DNA from: CAVQFB01 sp963711675
GTDB taxonomy: Bacteria > Acidobacteriota > Terriglobia > Terriglobales > Acidobacteriaceae
DNA: 64,000 nucleotides
Assembly (NCBI GenBank): GCA_963711675.1
Contig: CAVQFB010000013.1
Location: 62,001 to 126,000 of the forward strand
Direction of reading: 5' to 3'
How positions within the stretch are numbered: position 1 is the stretch's first letter; every line of letters begins with the position of its first letter. Shown here one piece after another: positions 15,927 to 27,611 of this stretch. Position numbers and translations under genes: made by a program. A model generated the notes under the pieces. It was given only the letters and a program-made list of their open reading frames with translations, ran no database searches and was not told the origin of the DNA.

Positions 15927-17117
15927 TTACAGATTCTTCTGCGCCCACTGCTCAATCCAGCCCAGGGCTTTCTGCAGGTTCTCCAGGGAATTCGCCACGC
16001 TGAAGCGCAGGTAGCCCTCGCCGAAATCGCCAAATGCCGTGCCCGACAAGCATGCCACGCCGGCCTGCTCCAGGAGCGCATCGGCGAGTTTCTTCGACTT
16101 CCATCCTGTCCGGGTGACGTTCGGGAACACGTAGAACGCTCCCTTGGGCAGGCGGCAGGAGAATCCCTTGATCTTGTTCAGGCCCGCCACAAAGACGTCC
16201 CGGCGCCGCTTGAACTCGTCACGCATGTGGTCGACCGAAGCCTGATCTCCGCGAAGGGCCTCAATGCCCGCAACCTGCGTAAAGCTGGCGGTGCAGGAGT
16301 TGGAGTTGGTCATCAGGCGCGTCATGTGCGCCGCCAGATCGGCCCGCATTACGCCGTAGCCCATCCGCCAGCCCGTCATGGCGTAGGTCTTCGAGAAGCC
16401 GTCCAGCAGGATGGTGCGCTCCTTGAACCCGGGTACCGACATGATCGAGTGATGCTCGCCCTCAAAAATCAGCCGGCTGTAAATCTCGTCGGAAAGCACC
16501 AGAATATTGCGATCGCCGATCACCTCGGCGAGGTCATAGACGTCGCTGCGGTCCATCACTCCGCCGGTCGGGTTTTGCGGAGAGTTGATGATGATCAGCT
16601 TCGTGCGGTCCGTGATCAGAGACTTCAATTCGCTCACGTCCAGGCGAAAATCGCGATCTTCGCGCAGACGGACCGGGATGGCGTGCCCGCCCACGTAGTT
16701 GATCATCGACTCATAGATCGGGAAGCCGGGATTGGGGTAGATGACCTCATCTCCCGCATCAATAAGCGACAGGATCGTGAAGAAAATAATGGGCTTTCCA
16801 CCTGGTACAACGACGACCTCGTCGCTCGATACGTTGACTCCGCGGGTTCGGCTTACATACTCCGCGATCGTCTGCCGCAGCTCTGGCAAACCCGCTGACG
16901 GGCCATAGTGCGTCCAGCCCTTGTGCAGCGCGTCTACGGCCGCTTCCACTACGTTAGAGGGCGTATCGAAGTCGGGCTCGCCAATCTCGAGGTGAACGAC
17001 CTGCTTCCCCTGGCGCTCGAGTGCGCGGGCCTTGTTGAGAACTTCAAAGGCGGTTTCCGTGCCCAGCCGCGACATGCGCTCGGCGAGGCGGAGTTCGAAT
17101 TGTGTGGCTTTTTCCAT
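15927..17117 (-). CDS. Aspartate/aromatic-type aminotransferase, class I
   Basis: A PLP enzyme of 396 residues from the ATG at 17117; two in-frame upstream codons extend it slightly. Motifs are VVHLEIGEPDFDTP (about residues 42-55), YGPSAGLPELR, INSPQNPTGGVM (about 170), LSDEIYSRL and the PLP lysine in LDGFSKTYAMTGWRMGY (about 238). The C-terminal substrate-binding arginine is in GYLRFSVANS. The pattern is that of subgroup I-gamma/I-beta enzymes such as AspC-like or LL-diaminopimelate-related aminotransferases; exact specificity is open. A strong terminator follows, so it is probably a single-gene transcript. Confidence 0.93.
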   Translation of the reverse strand: MEKATQFELRLAERMSRLGTETAFEVLNKARALERQGKQVVHLEIGEPDFDTPSNVVEAAVDALHKGWTHYGPSAGLPELRQTIAEYVSRTRGVNVSSDEVVVVPGGKPIIFFTILSLIDAGDEVIYPNPGFPIYESMINYVGGHAIPVRLREDRDFRLDVSELKSLITDRTKLIIINSPQNPTGGVMDRSDVYDLAEVIGDRNILVLSDEIYSRLIFEGEHHSIMSVPGFKERTILLDGFSKTYAMTGWRMGYGVMRADLAAHMTRLMTNSNSCTASFTQVAGIEALRGDQASVDHMRDEFKRRRDVFVAGLNKIKGFSCRLPKGAFYVFPNVTRTGWKSKKLADALLEQAGVACLSGTAFGDFGEGYLRFSVANSLENLQKALGWIEQWAQKNL

Positions 17118-17285
17118 AGTGGCAAGGACAGGCATTATACCCCCTTCGAGGCTGGCTTGGCCGACAGCTCATTGTGTCGCCGACGCGCGCACCTGTCAGG
17201 GATGCAAGTCACAGCATGACGTGACGAATGCTCAATGTCTGGCTATCGGCTTCAGTGGATCGCGTGGTGAACTGACGCGGAGGGG

Positions 17286-18264
17286 TTATTCCGAGATCGT
17301 CGACTCTTCGCTCTGGGCTCGCAGGATGCGCGCCACGGAGTACGGCGCCCGCCGCGCCGGCTCGTGATAATGCCGCACCTGCATTTCACCCAGCAGGCCT
17401 ACCGCAAGCAGGTTCATCCCGCCGAGCAAGAGCACGGCGCCGAACAACATCAGCGGGCCATGCTTGCTCATCACGTCAGCTTGGTGCAGCAACTTCTCTG
17501 CGATCAGAAAGCCCGCCACTCCCGTGCCGCTCAGGATGCTCAGCATCCCGAGCGTCCCAAAGAAGTGCAGAGGCCGCGAAAGATAGCGCAGCAGGAAACG
17601 AATGGTGATGAGATCGAAAAACACGCGGAAGGTGCGCGTGATGCCGTAGTGCGAAGCGCCGCGTTCGCGGTTCACATTCCTGAATGGGCACTTCGATGAT
17701 CGACGCCCCGTGCCACGACGCCAGCGCGGGAATGAAGCGGTGCAGTTCGCCGTAGAGAGGGACTTGCTCCAGAATCTCGCGCCGATAGGCCTTGAACGTC
17801 GTCCCGAAATCGTGGATATCCACGCCGCTCAGCTTGGCCATCAGCCAGTTGGCGCATCGCGAAGGAATCCGGCGCAGCCAGAAATTGTCGATCCGCTGCT
17901 TCCGCCAGCCGCTGACGATGTCATACCCTTCCGCAATCTTTTCGAGGAAGATGGGGATATCCGCGGGATCGTGCTGCAGATCGCCGTCCATGGCGATGAT
18001 GTACTCGCCGCGTGCGTGATCGAAACCCGCCGCCAGGCCTGCCGTTTGCCCAAAATTCCGCCGCAGCTTCACCACCGTCACGCGGCTGTCCACCGCCGCG
18101 ATTTCACGCAGCAGGTTGAACGTGCCATCGTCAGATCCGTCGTCGACCAGGACGATCTCGAAGCTCTCACCGTTCGCCTCCATAACGGCCTTCAGGCGGT
18201 CGTAGAGGTCGGTGATGTTCTCCTGCTCGTTATGTAGGGGGACAACGATGGAGTACTTGGGCAC
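17286..18264 (-). CDS. GT2 family glycosyltransferase with C-terminal membrane segments, frameshifted
   Basis: A membrane-anchored polyprenol-phosphate-sugar synthase type enzyme (DPM1/ArnC/GtrB-like). The N-terminal domain carries SIVVPLHNEQENI, VLVDDGSDDGT, LRRNFGQTAGLAAGFDHA, and the metal-binding MDGDLQHDP (about residues 88-96). The frame breaks near 17674-17682, after IIEVPIQ, and resumes as NRERGASHYGITRTFRV and two hydrophobic segments (SILSGTGVAGFLIAEKLL and PLMLFGAVLLLGGMNLLAVGL). Removing one G from CAGGAAT restores about 325 residues. It probably transfers a sugar from UDP- or GDP-sugar to undecaprenyl phosphate for envelope glycan building. Confidence 0.87.
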
Positions 18265-18344
18265 AGATTTTTATTATACCTCGGTTCCAAAACGGGTTCC
18301 CTCATTATGAACCACAACTGCCACCCAAAATACGTTACTGCCGC

Positions 18345-18350
18345 TATAAT
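18345..18350 (+). promoter_or_regulatory. -10 element upstream of the 45-residue small ORF
   Basis: A consensus TATAAT lies 89 bases before the small ORF start. No strong -35 is visible. It would give a leader of about 80 nt containing the hairpin at 18396-18414. Confidence 0.45.
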
Positions 18351-18395
18351 GCACCGGACCGGGGGATCGGTATCCGCAGTGCACCGATGATTCCA

Positions 18396-18414
18396 ACCTC
18401 TTTACTAAAGAGGT
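18396..18414 (+). promoter_or_regulatory. Hairpin in the leader of the small membrane ORF
   Basis: ACCTCTTT (18396-18403) and AAAGAGGT (18407-18414) pair perfectly around a 3-nt loop, 24 nt before the ATG. The right arm contains a ribosome-binding-like AGAGG, so the fold might affect translation; that is inference. Confidence 0.4.
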
Positions 18415-18438
18415 AACATCGCCAGGGAGACGCGAAGA

Positions 18439-18576
18439 ATGGACACCATTCTGCTCGTAATGGTCTGCAGTCTGCTCAGTGTCACTACTGCCCTCACGTT
18501 CATGGAGCTGCATCGCATCCGAAAGCACCTCGAAGGCAAAGGCAAGACGCAAAGCACCTCCGCCGCCGCAAAGTAG
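18439..18576 (+). CDS. 45-residue single-pass membrane microprotein
   Basis: An ATG at 18439 with a purine-rich AGGGAGA about 8 bases upstream starts a 45-residue frame. The product begins MDTILLVMVC and has one hydrophobic segment (about residues 3-22). A basic, polar tail (HRIRKHLEGKGKTQ) follows and it ends in alanine-rich sequence. This layout predicts an N-out single-pass membrane peptide with a positive cytoplasmic tail. It has its own -10 and leader hairpin and stands alone between minus-strand genes. I recognise no family. Confidence 0.6.
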   Translation: MDTILLVMVCSLLSVTTALTFMELHRIRKHLEGKGKTQSTSAAAK

Positions 18577-18601
18577 CGCACTCGGTGTCTCCCGTCTTCT
18601 G

Positions 18602-18629
18602 GGGCGAGCGCGCTGGTCTTCGCTCGCCC
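18602..18629. terminator. Hairpin between the small ORF and the protease gene
   Basis: GGGCGAGCG (18602-18610) and CGCTCGCCC (18621-18629) form a perfect 9-bp stem. It is placed where both converging genes end, but no T tract follows on either strand, so termination is only possible. Confidence 0.35.
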
Positions 18630-18655
18630 TCAGATAGGACGTTCAATCTCATCGC

Positions 18656-21600
18656 CTACAATCCGGGATTCGGCGGGTACGCTGGAAGATCGGGCGGACG
18701 CGCCGGTAGCTTCTTGGGATTCGCCTGCATTTCCTTGAGCACCAGCTCGATCGCCTTCTCCAGCTGCGGATCCTGCCCCTTGATAACCAGGTCCGGCCTG
18801 TTCTCTACCTCCACGTCCGGCGCTACGCCACGGTTCTCGATCAGCCACTTGCTGTCCAGTCCATACATCGAGAACTCGGGCCGCGTGATATATCCGCCAT
18901 CAATCAGGGGAATCTGGCCCCGGATGCCGCGCACTCCGCCCCAGGTTCGTTCCCCGATAAGCGGCCCCAGCTTGTAGTGCTTGAAGTAGTAGCTGAAGAA
19001 GTCTCCGTCAGACGCGGCATAGTGATTGGTCACGCACACCATGGCGCCATGGAAGACGTTGCCGGGAATTGTATTCGGTTCCCAGTTGCGGGCAGACTCC
19101 ATCCCTGCCAGCACCCTGCGCAGACGCTCAAAGATGAGCTGATCGACGAAGCCGCCACCGTTGTAGCGGACATCAAAGATGATTCCCTCTTTCCGAATCT
19201 GCGGGAAGTACTGCTTCACGAACTCGTTGAGGCCGGCATCGCCCATGTCGGGGAGGTAGACATACCCAACGCGTCCGTTGGTCGCGTCTGAGACTTTCTT
19301 GCGGTTGGTCTCAACCCAGTTCAGTTCGCGCAGCTGATACTCATCTGCAATCGGCTTGAGCTGAACGTTCCGCGCCCCCTCCTCAGAAGGTTTGGAGTTG
19401 ACGGAGAGCGTGACGTTTTCGTTCGCGGTGTTAATGAACAGCTCATAGGGATCCTGTGGCACGCGCAGTGGCCGCCCGTTCACCGCCAGCAGGTAGTCTC
19501 CTTCTTTCACATTGACTCCCGGTTCGGTGAGCGGTGATCGCAGCTTCGCGTCCCAGTTCTCTCCGGGATAGATCTTCTTGAATCGATACATCCCGCTTGC
19601 CGGGTCGGCCTCGAAATCCGCGCCCAGCAGCCCGACATTCACCGGATGAACGTCGGGATAGTCCCCGCCCCCCACATAGGTATGTGAATTGGAAAGTTCG
19701 CCGATCATCTCACCCATGATCAAGGTCAGGTCATACCGGCTAGCGGCGTAGGGCAGGAGTTGGGCGTACTTTTCCCGAATCTTCTCCCAGTCCACACCGT
19801 TCATCGCCGCTTCAAAGAAGTAGTCGCGCTCCTGCCGCCACACTTCATTGAAGATTTCCTTCCACTCCTGCGGGGGGTCGATCTCGGCGCGCACGCCGTC
19901 CATCTTCAACGCTCCCTCGCCAACCTTCTTGGGGCTGTCGCCGGGTTTGGCGTCCATGATGCCGTAGCTATGACCGTCGTGGCCGCCGTCGGCCTCGTAG
20001 AGAAGCTTCGAACCGTCGAAGGAAATGGTGAACTGCTCCACGCCTTCGATCACCGTCTTCTGTTTGCGGTCTTTCAGGTCGTACGCCTGCACCGCCGGTT
20101 CTTCTCCAGGCAGCGGGCCCGGACAATCCCTGAATCGGAACCGTCGAGTAATAGATGTAGTCCTTCGAAGCGGCAAACGATCGAATGACTCCCGGTCCAG
20201 TCGGGAGCGCGACCATGCGGCGCTGAATTCCGTCCAGATCGATGCGGAAGCGGCGTCTTCTTTTCTTTATCCTTGTCCTTGTCCTTATCTTTGCCCGCCT
20301 CCGCTTCTTTATCCTTGTCCTTCTTCTTGTCTTTGTCTTGCCCTCGTCTTTTTTCTTCTCACCCTCGCCGGCTGAAGCTGCTGGCGCTTCCGTCTTGATC
20401 GTCGTCTCGTCGCTCAGCGGTGGAAATGGCGATGCCTCATCCGCCCGCAGCGTCACGATGTACACGCGGGTCGTCTTCGGGTTCGCGAACTCTAAGTCAA
20501 AATTCCCCAGCACTTCGTTGTAATCGCGATCGGATAGGAAATACAGATACCTCCCGTCCGGATCGAAAATCGGAGAGACGCTGTTGTTGAAGTCGGTGGT
20601 CACGGGTGTGACCTTCTTGTCCGCCGTCGAGTACAAATAGGTCACACCGTTTCCGTTTTCCGCTGCCTTGTCGTAGGCCAGCCACTTGCTGTCGGGCGAC
20701 CAGGAATAATTCTGGATCTCGAAGTATTTGCCCCGGTCCACTTCCACCGGCTTCTTCTCGCTGACGTCGATGTACCAGAGGCGCAGATCCTTGTCGGCCC
20801 ACGCCAGCCGCTTGCTGTCCGGCGACCACGCTGGTGGGAACTTGAAGCCCTTGTAGCCGCTGGTGATCTGCTGCTCCTTCCCCGATCCATCCTGCGGAGA
20901 AATGTAGATCTCGTCCTCGCCAGTGCGATCGGAGATGTAGGCGATCCATCGTCCGTCCGGCGACCATGCCACACCCTTCTCCCGAATGCCGGGCGTGCGC
21001 GTCAGATTGCGAACGCTGCCTTCTTTCGCTGGCACGGTAAACACATCGCCTCGCGCGGCGAACACCGCACGCTTCCCTTCCGGTGACAGGTCAAAATCCG
21101 TGACCCACTTGGTGACGTTCGCCCAGCGCTTAATCGTCTGATCGCGCTCGCCCGGAAGATAAACGGTCAGCTTCTTCGCCTGCTTGCTGGCAATATCGAA
21201 CACGTATAGATAGCCGCCATTTTCGAAGATGATCGAATCCGGCCCCAGGCTCGGCCACATCACGTCGTAGTCGGTGAACTTGGTAAGCTGCTCGATCTGC
21301 TTGGTGCCGAGATCGTAGCTGTACAGGTTAAGCCGATGCTCCTGTCCACGGTCCGACGTGAAGTAGATCGTGTTGCCATGCCACATCGGAAACGTATCGG
21401 TGTACTCGGTGTGGGGTACCGGCTCGATGGTGTTGTTCTTCAGATCGTAGATCGAAATGTCCTGCGCCATGCCGCCGGTGTAGCGCTTCCAAGTGCGGAA
21501 GTTGCGAAAGATCTGGTTGTAGGCCACCTTCGTTCCATCCAGCGAGAACGATGTCAGTCCTCCTTCCCTCATGGGCAGCGGTTCGGGCAAGCCGCCGTCG

Positions 21601-22064
21601 ACGCTGACGCTGAACAACCGCTTCGTCCAGCCGTTCGAAGCGTCGCGCCGCGATAGGAACGCGATCCGCTTGCTATCCGGAGTCCACGTAACGACTTCAT
21701 TGTTGATACCCATGCGGTCGCTAAGCGGCGCGCCGCCTTGATAGAAGGTCAGCTGCTTGGGCTGCCCTCCTTCCGCAGGCATGACGTACACGTTGAAGTT
21801 GCCGTCATACTGCCCCGTGAAGGCAAGCCACTTCCCATCAGGTGAGAATTTTGGAAACAGCTCACGCCCGGCATGCGCCGTTATCCTCCGAGCTTCGCCC
21901 CCACTACTCGAAGCCAACCACAGGTCGCCGCCGTACATGAATGTGATCTTGTCTTTATAAACGTCGGGAAAGCGCATCAGCCGCCCTTCCTGCATTTCCT
22001 GAGCGGCTGCAAGGCAAGCGAAAGTGACCAACGCGAGAGCAATCGACTTCTGGATGAATGACAT
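18656..22064 (-). CDS. Tricorn-like S41 peptidase with N-terminal beta-propeller, frameshifted
   Basis: A very large exported protease of about 1135 residues from ATG 22064, which has GGAGGAG upstream. It has a signal peptide (LALVTFACLAAAQ). About residues 30-560 are PD40/TolB-like propeller repeats (FSPDGKWLAF, WSPDGRWIAYISD, WSPDSKWLAY). A lysine/aspartate-rich linker follows, then a PDZ-like module and the S41 core with RYNGGGFVDQLIFE and the nucleophile region TNHYAASDGDFF. The frame breaks near 20118-20126 (one extra C in GGGCCC) and appears to be shifted through the linker (20250-20345). Tricorn-type enzymes degrade peptides; here it is probably periplasmic. Confidence 0.85.
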
Positions 22065-22407
22065 CAAGGCTCCTCCTGCAAATCTTTGGGACGACAGTTA
22101 AGAATCCCTGGGTGAGAAACGTGCGATTGTACCAACTTCGCCGATGGGCGAGCCGTGACAACAACCGGAGTGGTCAGTGGCAGCAAGCTAGCTAGAAGGG
22201 AAACCGTATCCAGGCCATTTGGAAAGGACTCGGCCTGACTGAACACTTGTACGCTGTTCGATATTTGGACGCTGCCGGTCAGAAAAGGAAAGCGGAGAGC
22301 TGTATGGCGGTCCGCAAGCCGAACCGGCCCGGCCCCGACCAAAAAAACAGGCCGTCCACCGAAGTGGAACGGCCTGGTTGGCGAAGTCCTCCGGGGAGGA
22401 GGGAAAT
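22065..22407. other. Intergenic stretch between the tricorn-like and OmpA genes
   Basis: It contains the ribosome binding site of the protease gene near 22070-22080 and the OmpA terminator at 22341-22376. I see no other feature and no credible coding frame. Confidence 0.6.
22341..22376 (-). terminator. Intrinsic terminator of the OmpA-family gene
   Basis: On the minus strand CAGGCCGT and ACGGCCTG arms, extended by CCAC/GTGG with one bulged base, form a stem with a TTCG loop. A run of seven T follows (22347-22341). Confidence 0.9.
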
Positions 22408-23160
22408 TTACATGGACGGCGGAGTAGTCGTGCTCGCCGTCGGGCTCGTGGCCGGGGTCTGCGAAGGCGTGGCCTGGTCGCCCGAGATGTTGGTCATCAG
22501 ACGAACATCCACGCGGCGGTTCTTGGCCCGGCCTTCTGAAGTCTTGTTCGACTCGACCGGCTTGTCCTTGCCCAGACCGATCAGATAAATCTTGTGCGCC
22601 GGAACGTTGTGCTCCGAAGCCAGATACTGAATGACGGCGTCGGCGCGGCGCTGGCTCAAGTCGTAGTTGTAATCGGACGGACCGACCGAGTCCGTTCCAC
22701 CTTCGACTGTGATGATGTAGCCCTTGGTGTTCTTGATGTCGGTCGCAAGTTGATCGAGGGCTTCTTTGGCGTTCTTGGTCAGGTTGTCCTTGTTGAAGCC
22801 GAAATGAACTGAAGTCTCGGCCACCGGACGATAGTTGTCCAGGTTCGCCACGGTGCTGGACAGCGAATCCACCCGCTGCACGGCGTTGTTCGCCAGGGTC
22901 TGTGCCTGATCGGCCGACTTGCCAGCCGCGAGGGCCTTCTGGTCGACTTCCGCTGCCTTGGCCTGCACCTGCTGGATACCGGCCTGAGCGCGTGCATCCA
23001 CGTCCTTGATGGAATTGCTGTTCTTCGCGGTCAGATCGTCTAATTCGTTGGTCTTGTTAATGAGGGGCGTCGTCTCATTGCGTACATAGGTTTTGCTGGC
23101 GCAACCGAGGGTCGACGCGATTGCTACTGCCAGTAAAGCGGTTAACGAAGCGCGGTTCAT
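22408..23160 (-). CDS. OmpA-family peptidoglycan-binding lipoprotein
   Basis: An outer-membrane lipoprotein of 250 residues. The ATG at 23160 is preceded by GGAGGGGG; upstream in-frame codons lack a signal. The lipobox is ASTLGC at about residues 15-20. Residues 35-110 form a heptad-rich, Lpp-like helical region (alanine/glutamine-rich, VDQKALAAGKSADQAQ). The C-terminal OmpA domain begins at about 125 (SVHFGFNKDNLT), contains EGGTDSVGPSDYNYDLSQRR and ends with GRAKNRRVDVRL, which carries the diaminopimelate-contacting Asp/Arg pattern. A Thr/Pro-rich tail follows. It likely links the outer membrane to peptidoglycan. Confidence 0.92.
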   Translation of the reverse strand: MNRASLTALLAVAIASTLGCASKTYVRNETTPLINKTNELDDLTAKNSNSIKDVDARAQAGIQQVQAKAAEVDQKALAAGKSADQAQTLANNAVQRVDSLSSTVANLDNYRPVAETSVHFGFNKDNLTKNAKEALDQLATDIKNTKGYIITVEGGTDSVGPSDYNYDLSQRRADAVIQYLASEHNVPAHKIYLIGLGKDKPVESNKTSEGRAKNRRVDVRLMTNISGDQATPSQTPATSPTASTTTPPSM

Positions 23161-23782
23161 GTGGAGGGGGCTCCTTGATTCGATATCAGAGATTTGATTA
23201 CTGGGGTTCACGTTCTGTTTCCTGGCCCGTACTGTACCTGAGCAAAGGGGATGCCAATTCCTAAATTCCTTCGTTCCACCTAACCTGTTCATTATACGCC
23301 CCTTGCAAAGATGTGCAGAGAAGGTGCACGACTTCCTCAGAGCAAAAGCAGTCAGAGGAATGGAAATTTTATATGGTTGGACTCAAATTACGGCAGGATC
23401 GGCGATTCAATTGCCTCTGGGCGGACAGAGTATCGGAATGGCCAAAAGCCACGACAAACCCTTATCCTCGATGATTCTCAATCCCGTGAGAAGCCGTTGC
23501 GCGAGGAGACATCAGAGGGCCCGCCGCTGAACGTCCCCGCATGGCGAAGGAATCGTTGCCTTCCTCCCTTGGACCTGGCGCTTTCAAGCTGCTGACAAAT
23601 CAGTCGCCCCCACGGGCACGCCGATACGGCGTGACGTTTCTTTCAACCACGTCAAAAGCTCGTGCATACGACTCTTGTCAATCTATGACTCATTCGCATC
23701 TGTTGTAGCACACCCTTGAAGCGCGTCGATACCCGTCTCTCACTGGAAATCGTGCGAAAACGTAGAATGAGACTGACGTTCG
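23161..23782. other. Intergenic stretch of about 620 bases
   Basis: It separates the divergent OmpA-type gene and uvrC. It should hold the promoters of both, but I see no strong consensus promoter, repeat or RNA. Open frames over 23303-23595 show no family features or good start. Confidence 0.5.
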
Positions 23783-25711
23783 ATGGACCTCATTCACAAA
23801 ATCCGTACCTTGCCCACGTCCGCGGGCGTTTACCTCTACAAGAACGCCGAGGGCGAGGTGATTTACGTCGGCAAGGCCAAGAACCTGCGCAGCCGGGTCG
23901 GCTCCTACTTCCGCGAAGGGCGCATCGAAGACGCCAAAACTGGCACCCTCCTTCGCGAGGCGGTCGATGTCGACTACATCGTCGTCGCCAACGAGAAGGA
24001 AGCGCTAGCGCTCGAGAACAACCTCATCAAGCAGCGCAAGCCACGCTACAACATCCTCCTCCGGGACGACAAAACATACCCCTACGTGAAGCTCACGCTG
24101 GGCGAGCGCCTTCCGCGCGTCTACGTCACCCGCCGCCTGAGAAAAGACGGCAGCTCCTACTATGGTCCCTACTTCCCTACCAGTCTGGCGTACCGCATCG
24201 TCGACCTGATTCACCGCCATTTTCTGATTCCGTCCTGCAAAGTCGACCTGACCCGCTTTCATCCTCGTCCGTGCCTGCAGTACTACATCCGGCGCTGCCT
24301 CGGGCCCTGCGTGGAAGGACTCACGACTCCCGAGATTTACTCAGAAGCGGTTCGCGACGTGAAGCTCTTCCTTGAGGGGCGCCAGACCGATCTCGTACGC
24401 TCCCTTCGCGAGCGCATGTCCGAAGCTGCCCAGACGCAGGAGTACGAGCGGGCCGCCAAGTATCGCGACCTAATCTCTACGGTCGAACAGCTGCAGGAAA
24501 AACAGCGCATGGCGAGCGTCGAAAGCGACGACGCCGACGTCTTCGGCTACCACTGCGAAAACGGCATGTTAGCTGTGAACCTGTTCCACATGCGCGGTGG
24601 ACGGGTGGTCGATCGCCGCGAATTTTTCTGGGAGGACTTGCCGGAATTCTGCGCCCCTGGCGACCCCCGTGCGAACCAGGAATCTGGTACGCACGCGGAT
24701 GCAGGCGCCGACTCCGGTTCGCAGAAGCAGGATTCCGCCGCTTCCGTTGCGCCTGCAGTCTTCCATCCTGGCGAGTTCTTCTCCGCTCTGCTCAAGCAGC
24801 TCTACATCGGCCAGCCCTATGTGCCGCGCAACATCTACGTCCCGGTCGATTTCGAGGATCGCGCCACGCTCGAAGAAGTTCTCTCCGAGCAACTCGCCGA
24901 CTCGGGGGCCCGCGCCACCCGCGTCCAGATCGGCGTGCCCCAGCGCGGGGAGAAGCGCTCGCTGATCGACCTCGCCGGCAACAATGCCAAGCAGTCCTAC
25001 GACCAGCGCTTCCGCGTGATGAAGCCCAACATGCGAGCGATCCAGGAATCGCTGCAGGACGCTCTCGGCCTGGCGGAATTGCCCAAGCGCATCGAATGCT
25101 TCGACATCTCGCACATTCAGGGAGCGGAGACCGTGGCCTCGATGGTCGTCTGGGAAGATGGCCAGATGAAGAAGTCCGACTACCGCAAGTTCATCATTCG
25201 CACCGTGGATGGTGTCGACGATTTTGCCTCTATGCGCGAAGTTGTCACACGCCGCTACAAGCGCGTGCAGGAAGAAAAGAAGCCGATGCCAAGCTTAGTC
25301 CTGATCGACGGGGGGCTCGGCCAGCTTCATGCCGCGGCGCAGGCTCTCGAATCGCTCGAGATCATCAATCAGCCCCTCGCCGCCATCGCCAAGCGCGAAG
25401 AGATCATTTACATCTACGGACAGGAGAGCGAACCCGTCGTTCTCGACCATCACTCGCCAGTCCTGCACCTTATCCAGCTGATCCGCGATGAGGCCCACCG
25501 TTTCGCCGTGACCTTCCATCGCAAGCGCCGCCAGATGCGCGATCGCTCTACCGAACTGCTCGATATCCCTGGCGTCGGTGAAAGCACCACCCGCCGCCTG
25601 CTGGAACACTTCGGCAGCGTGCAAGCCGTCAAGCAGGCCGACGTGGCAGCGTTATCAGCGGTGGTCACGCGATCACAGGCGGAAGCGATTCTGACGCACT
25701 TCCGCAAGTAA
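23783..25711 (+). CDS. uvrC: Excinuclease ABC subunit C
   Basis: The nuclease that makes both incisions during UvrABC nucleotide-excision repair. It has 642 residues. The GIY-YIG domain is N-terminal (GVYLYKNAEGEVIYVGKAKN, residues 15-34) and cuts 3'. A CxxC-type region (RPCLQYYIRRCLGPC) and the UVR helix pair (about 205-240, QEYERAAKYRDLI) follow. The RNase H-like 5' nuclease shows IECFDISHIQG and LVLIDGGLGQL, and the C-terminus has helix-hairpin-helix motifs (LLDIPGVGESTTRRLLEHFG). An Ala/Ser/Asp-rich insert of about 35 residues (about 293-325) sits between UVR and nuclease domains. Confidence 0.97.
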   Translation: MDLIHKIRTLPTSAGVYLYKNAEGEVIYVGKAKNLRSRVGSYFREGRIEDAKTGTLLREAVDVDYIVVANEKEALALENNLIKQRKPRYNILLRDDKTYPYVKLTLGERLPRVYVTRRLRKDGSSYYGPYFPTSLAYRIVDLIHRHFLIPSCKVDLTRFHPRPCLQYYIRRCLGPCVEGLTTPEIYSEAVRDVKLFLEGRQTDLVRSLRERMSEAAQTQEYERAAKYRDLISTVEQLQEKQRMASVESDDADVFGYHCENGMLAVNLFHMRGGRVVDRREFFWEDLPEFCAPGDPRANQESGTHADAGADSGSQKQDSAASVAPAVFHPGEFFSALLKQLYIGQPYVPRNIYVPVDFEDRATLEEVLSEQLADSGARATRVQIGVPQRGEKRSLIDLAGNNAKQSYDQRFRVMKPNMRAIQESLQDALGLAELPKRIECFDISHIQGAETVASMVVWEDGQMKKSDYRKFIIRTVDGVDDFASMREVVTRRYKRVQEEKKPMPSLVLIDGGLGQLHAAAQALESLEIINQPLAAIAKREEIIYIYGQESEPVVLDHHSPVLHLIQLIRDEAHRFAVTFHRKRRQMRDRSTELLDIPGVGESTTRRLLEHFGSVQAVKQADVAALSAVVTRSQAEAILTHFRK

Positions 25712-25752
25712 AACGCAGCCGCGTAAGCCTGGTTTCGTTTCTCCGCACCCAG

Positions 25753-27333
<1,581 letters not shown>

Positions 27334-27611
27334 GGTTGCTCGTTTCTTGAAGAGCTACGCGCTTCACGGCACAAAGCTGTCACGAGCGACGCCGGGAGTT
27401 GGCATCTTTGCCAGACGCTTTTGGATGTTGCTGATTCTTGGAGCTTCAGATTGGTGGGATTGTACGCCTTTTAGAGCGATTTTGGTGTTTGAGTTGTTTT
27501 GCAGGCTAACCAGCCGCATCTTCACCGTCACTATTGCCACCGCGCCACGAACATCTCCCTGCCGCTCTCGGCCGCGACAACCTCTCCCTGCTTCAGGTAT
27601 CTTCATCCCGT

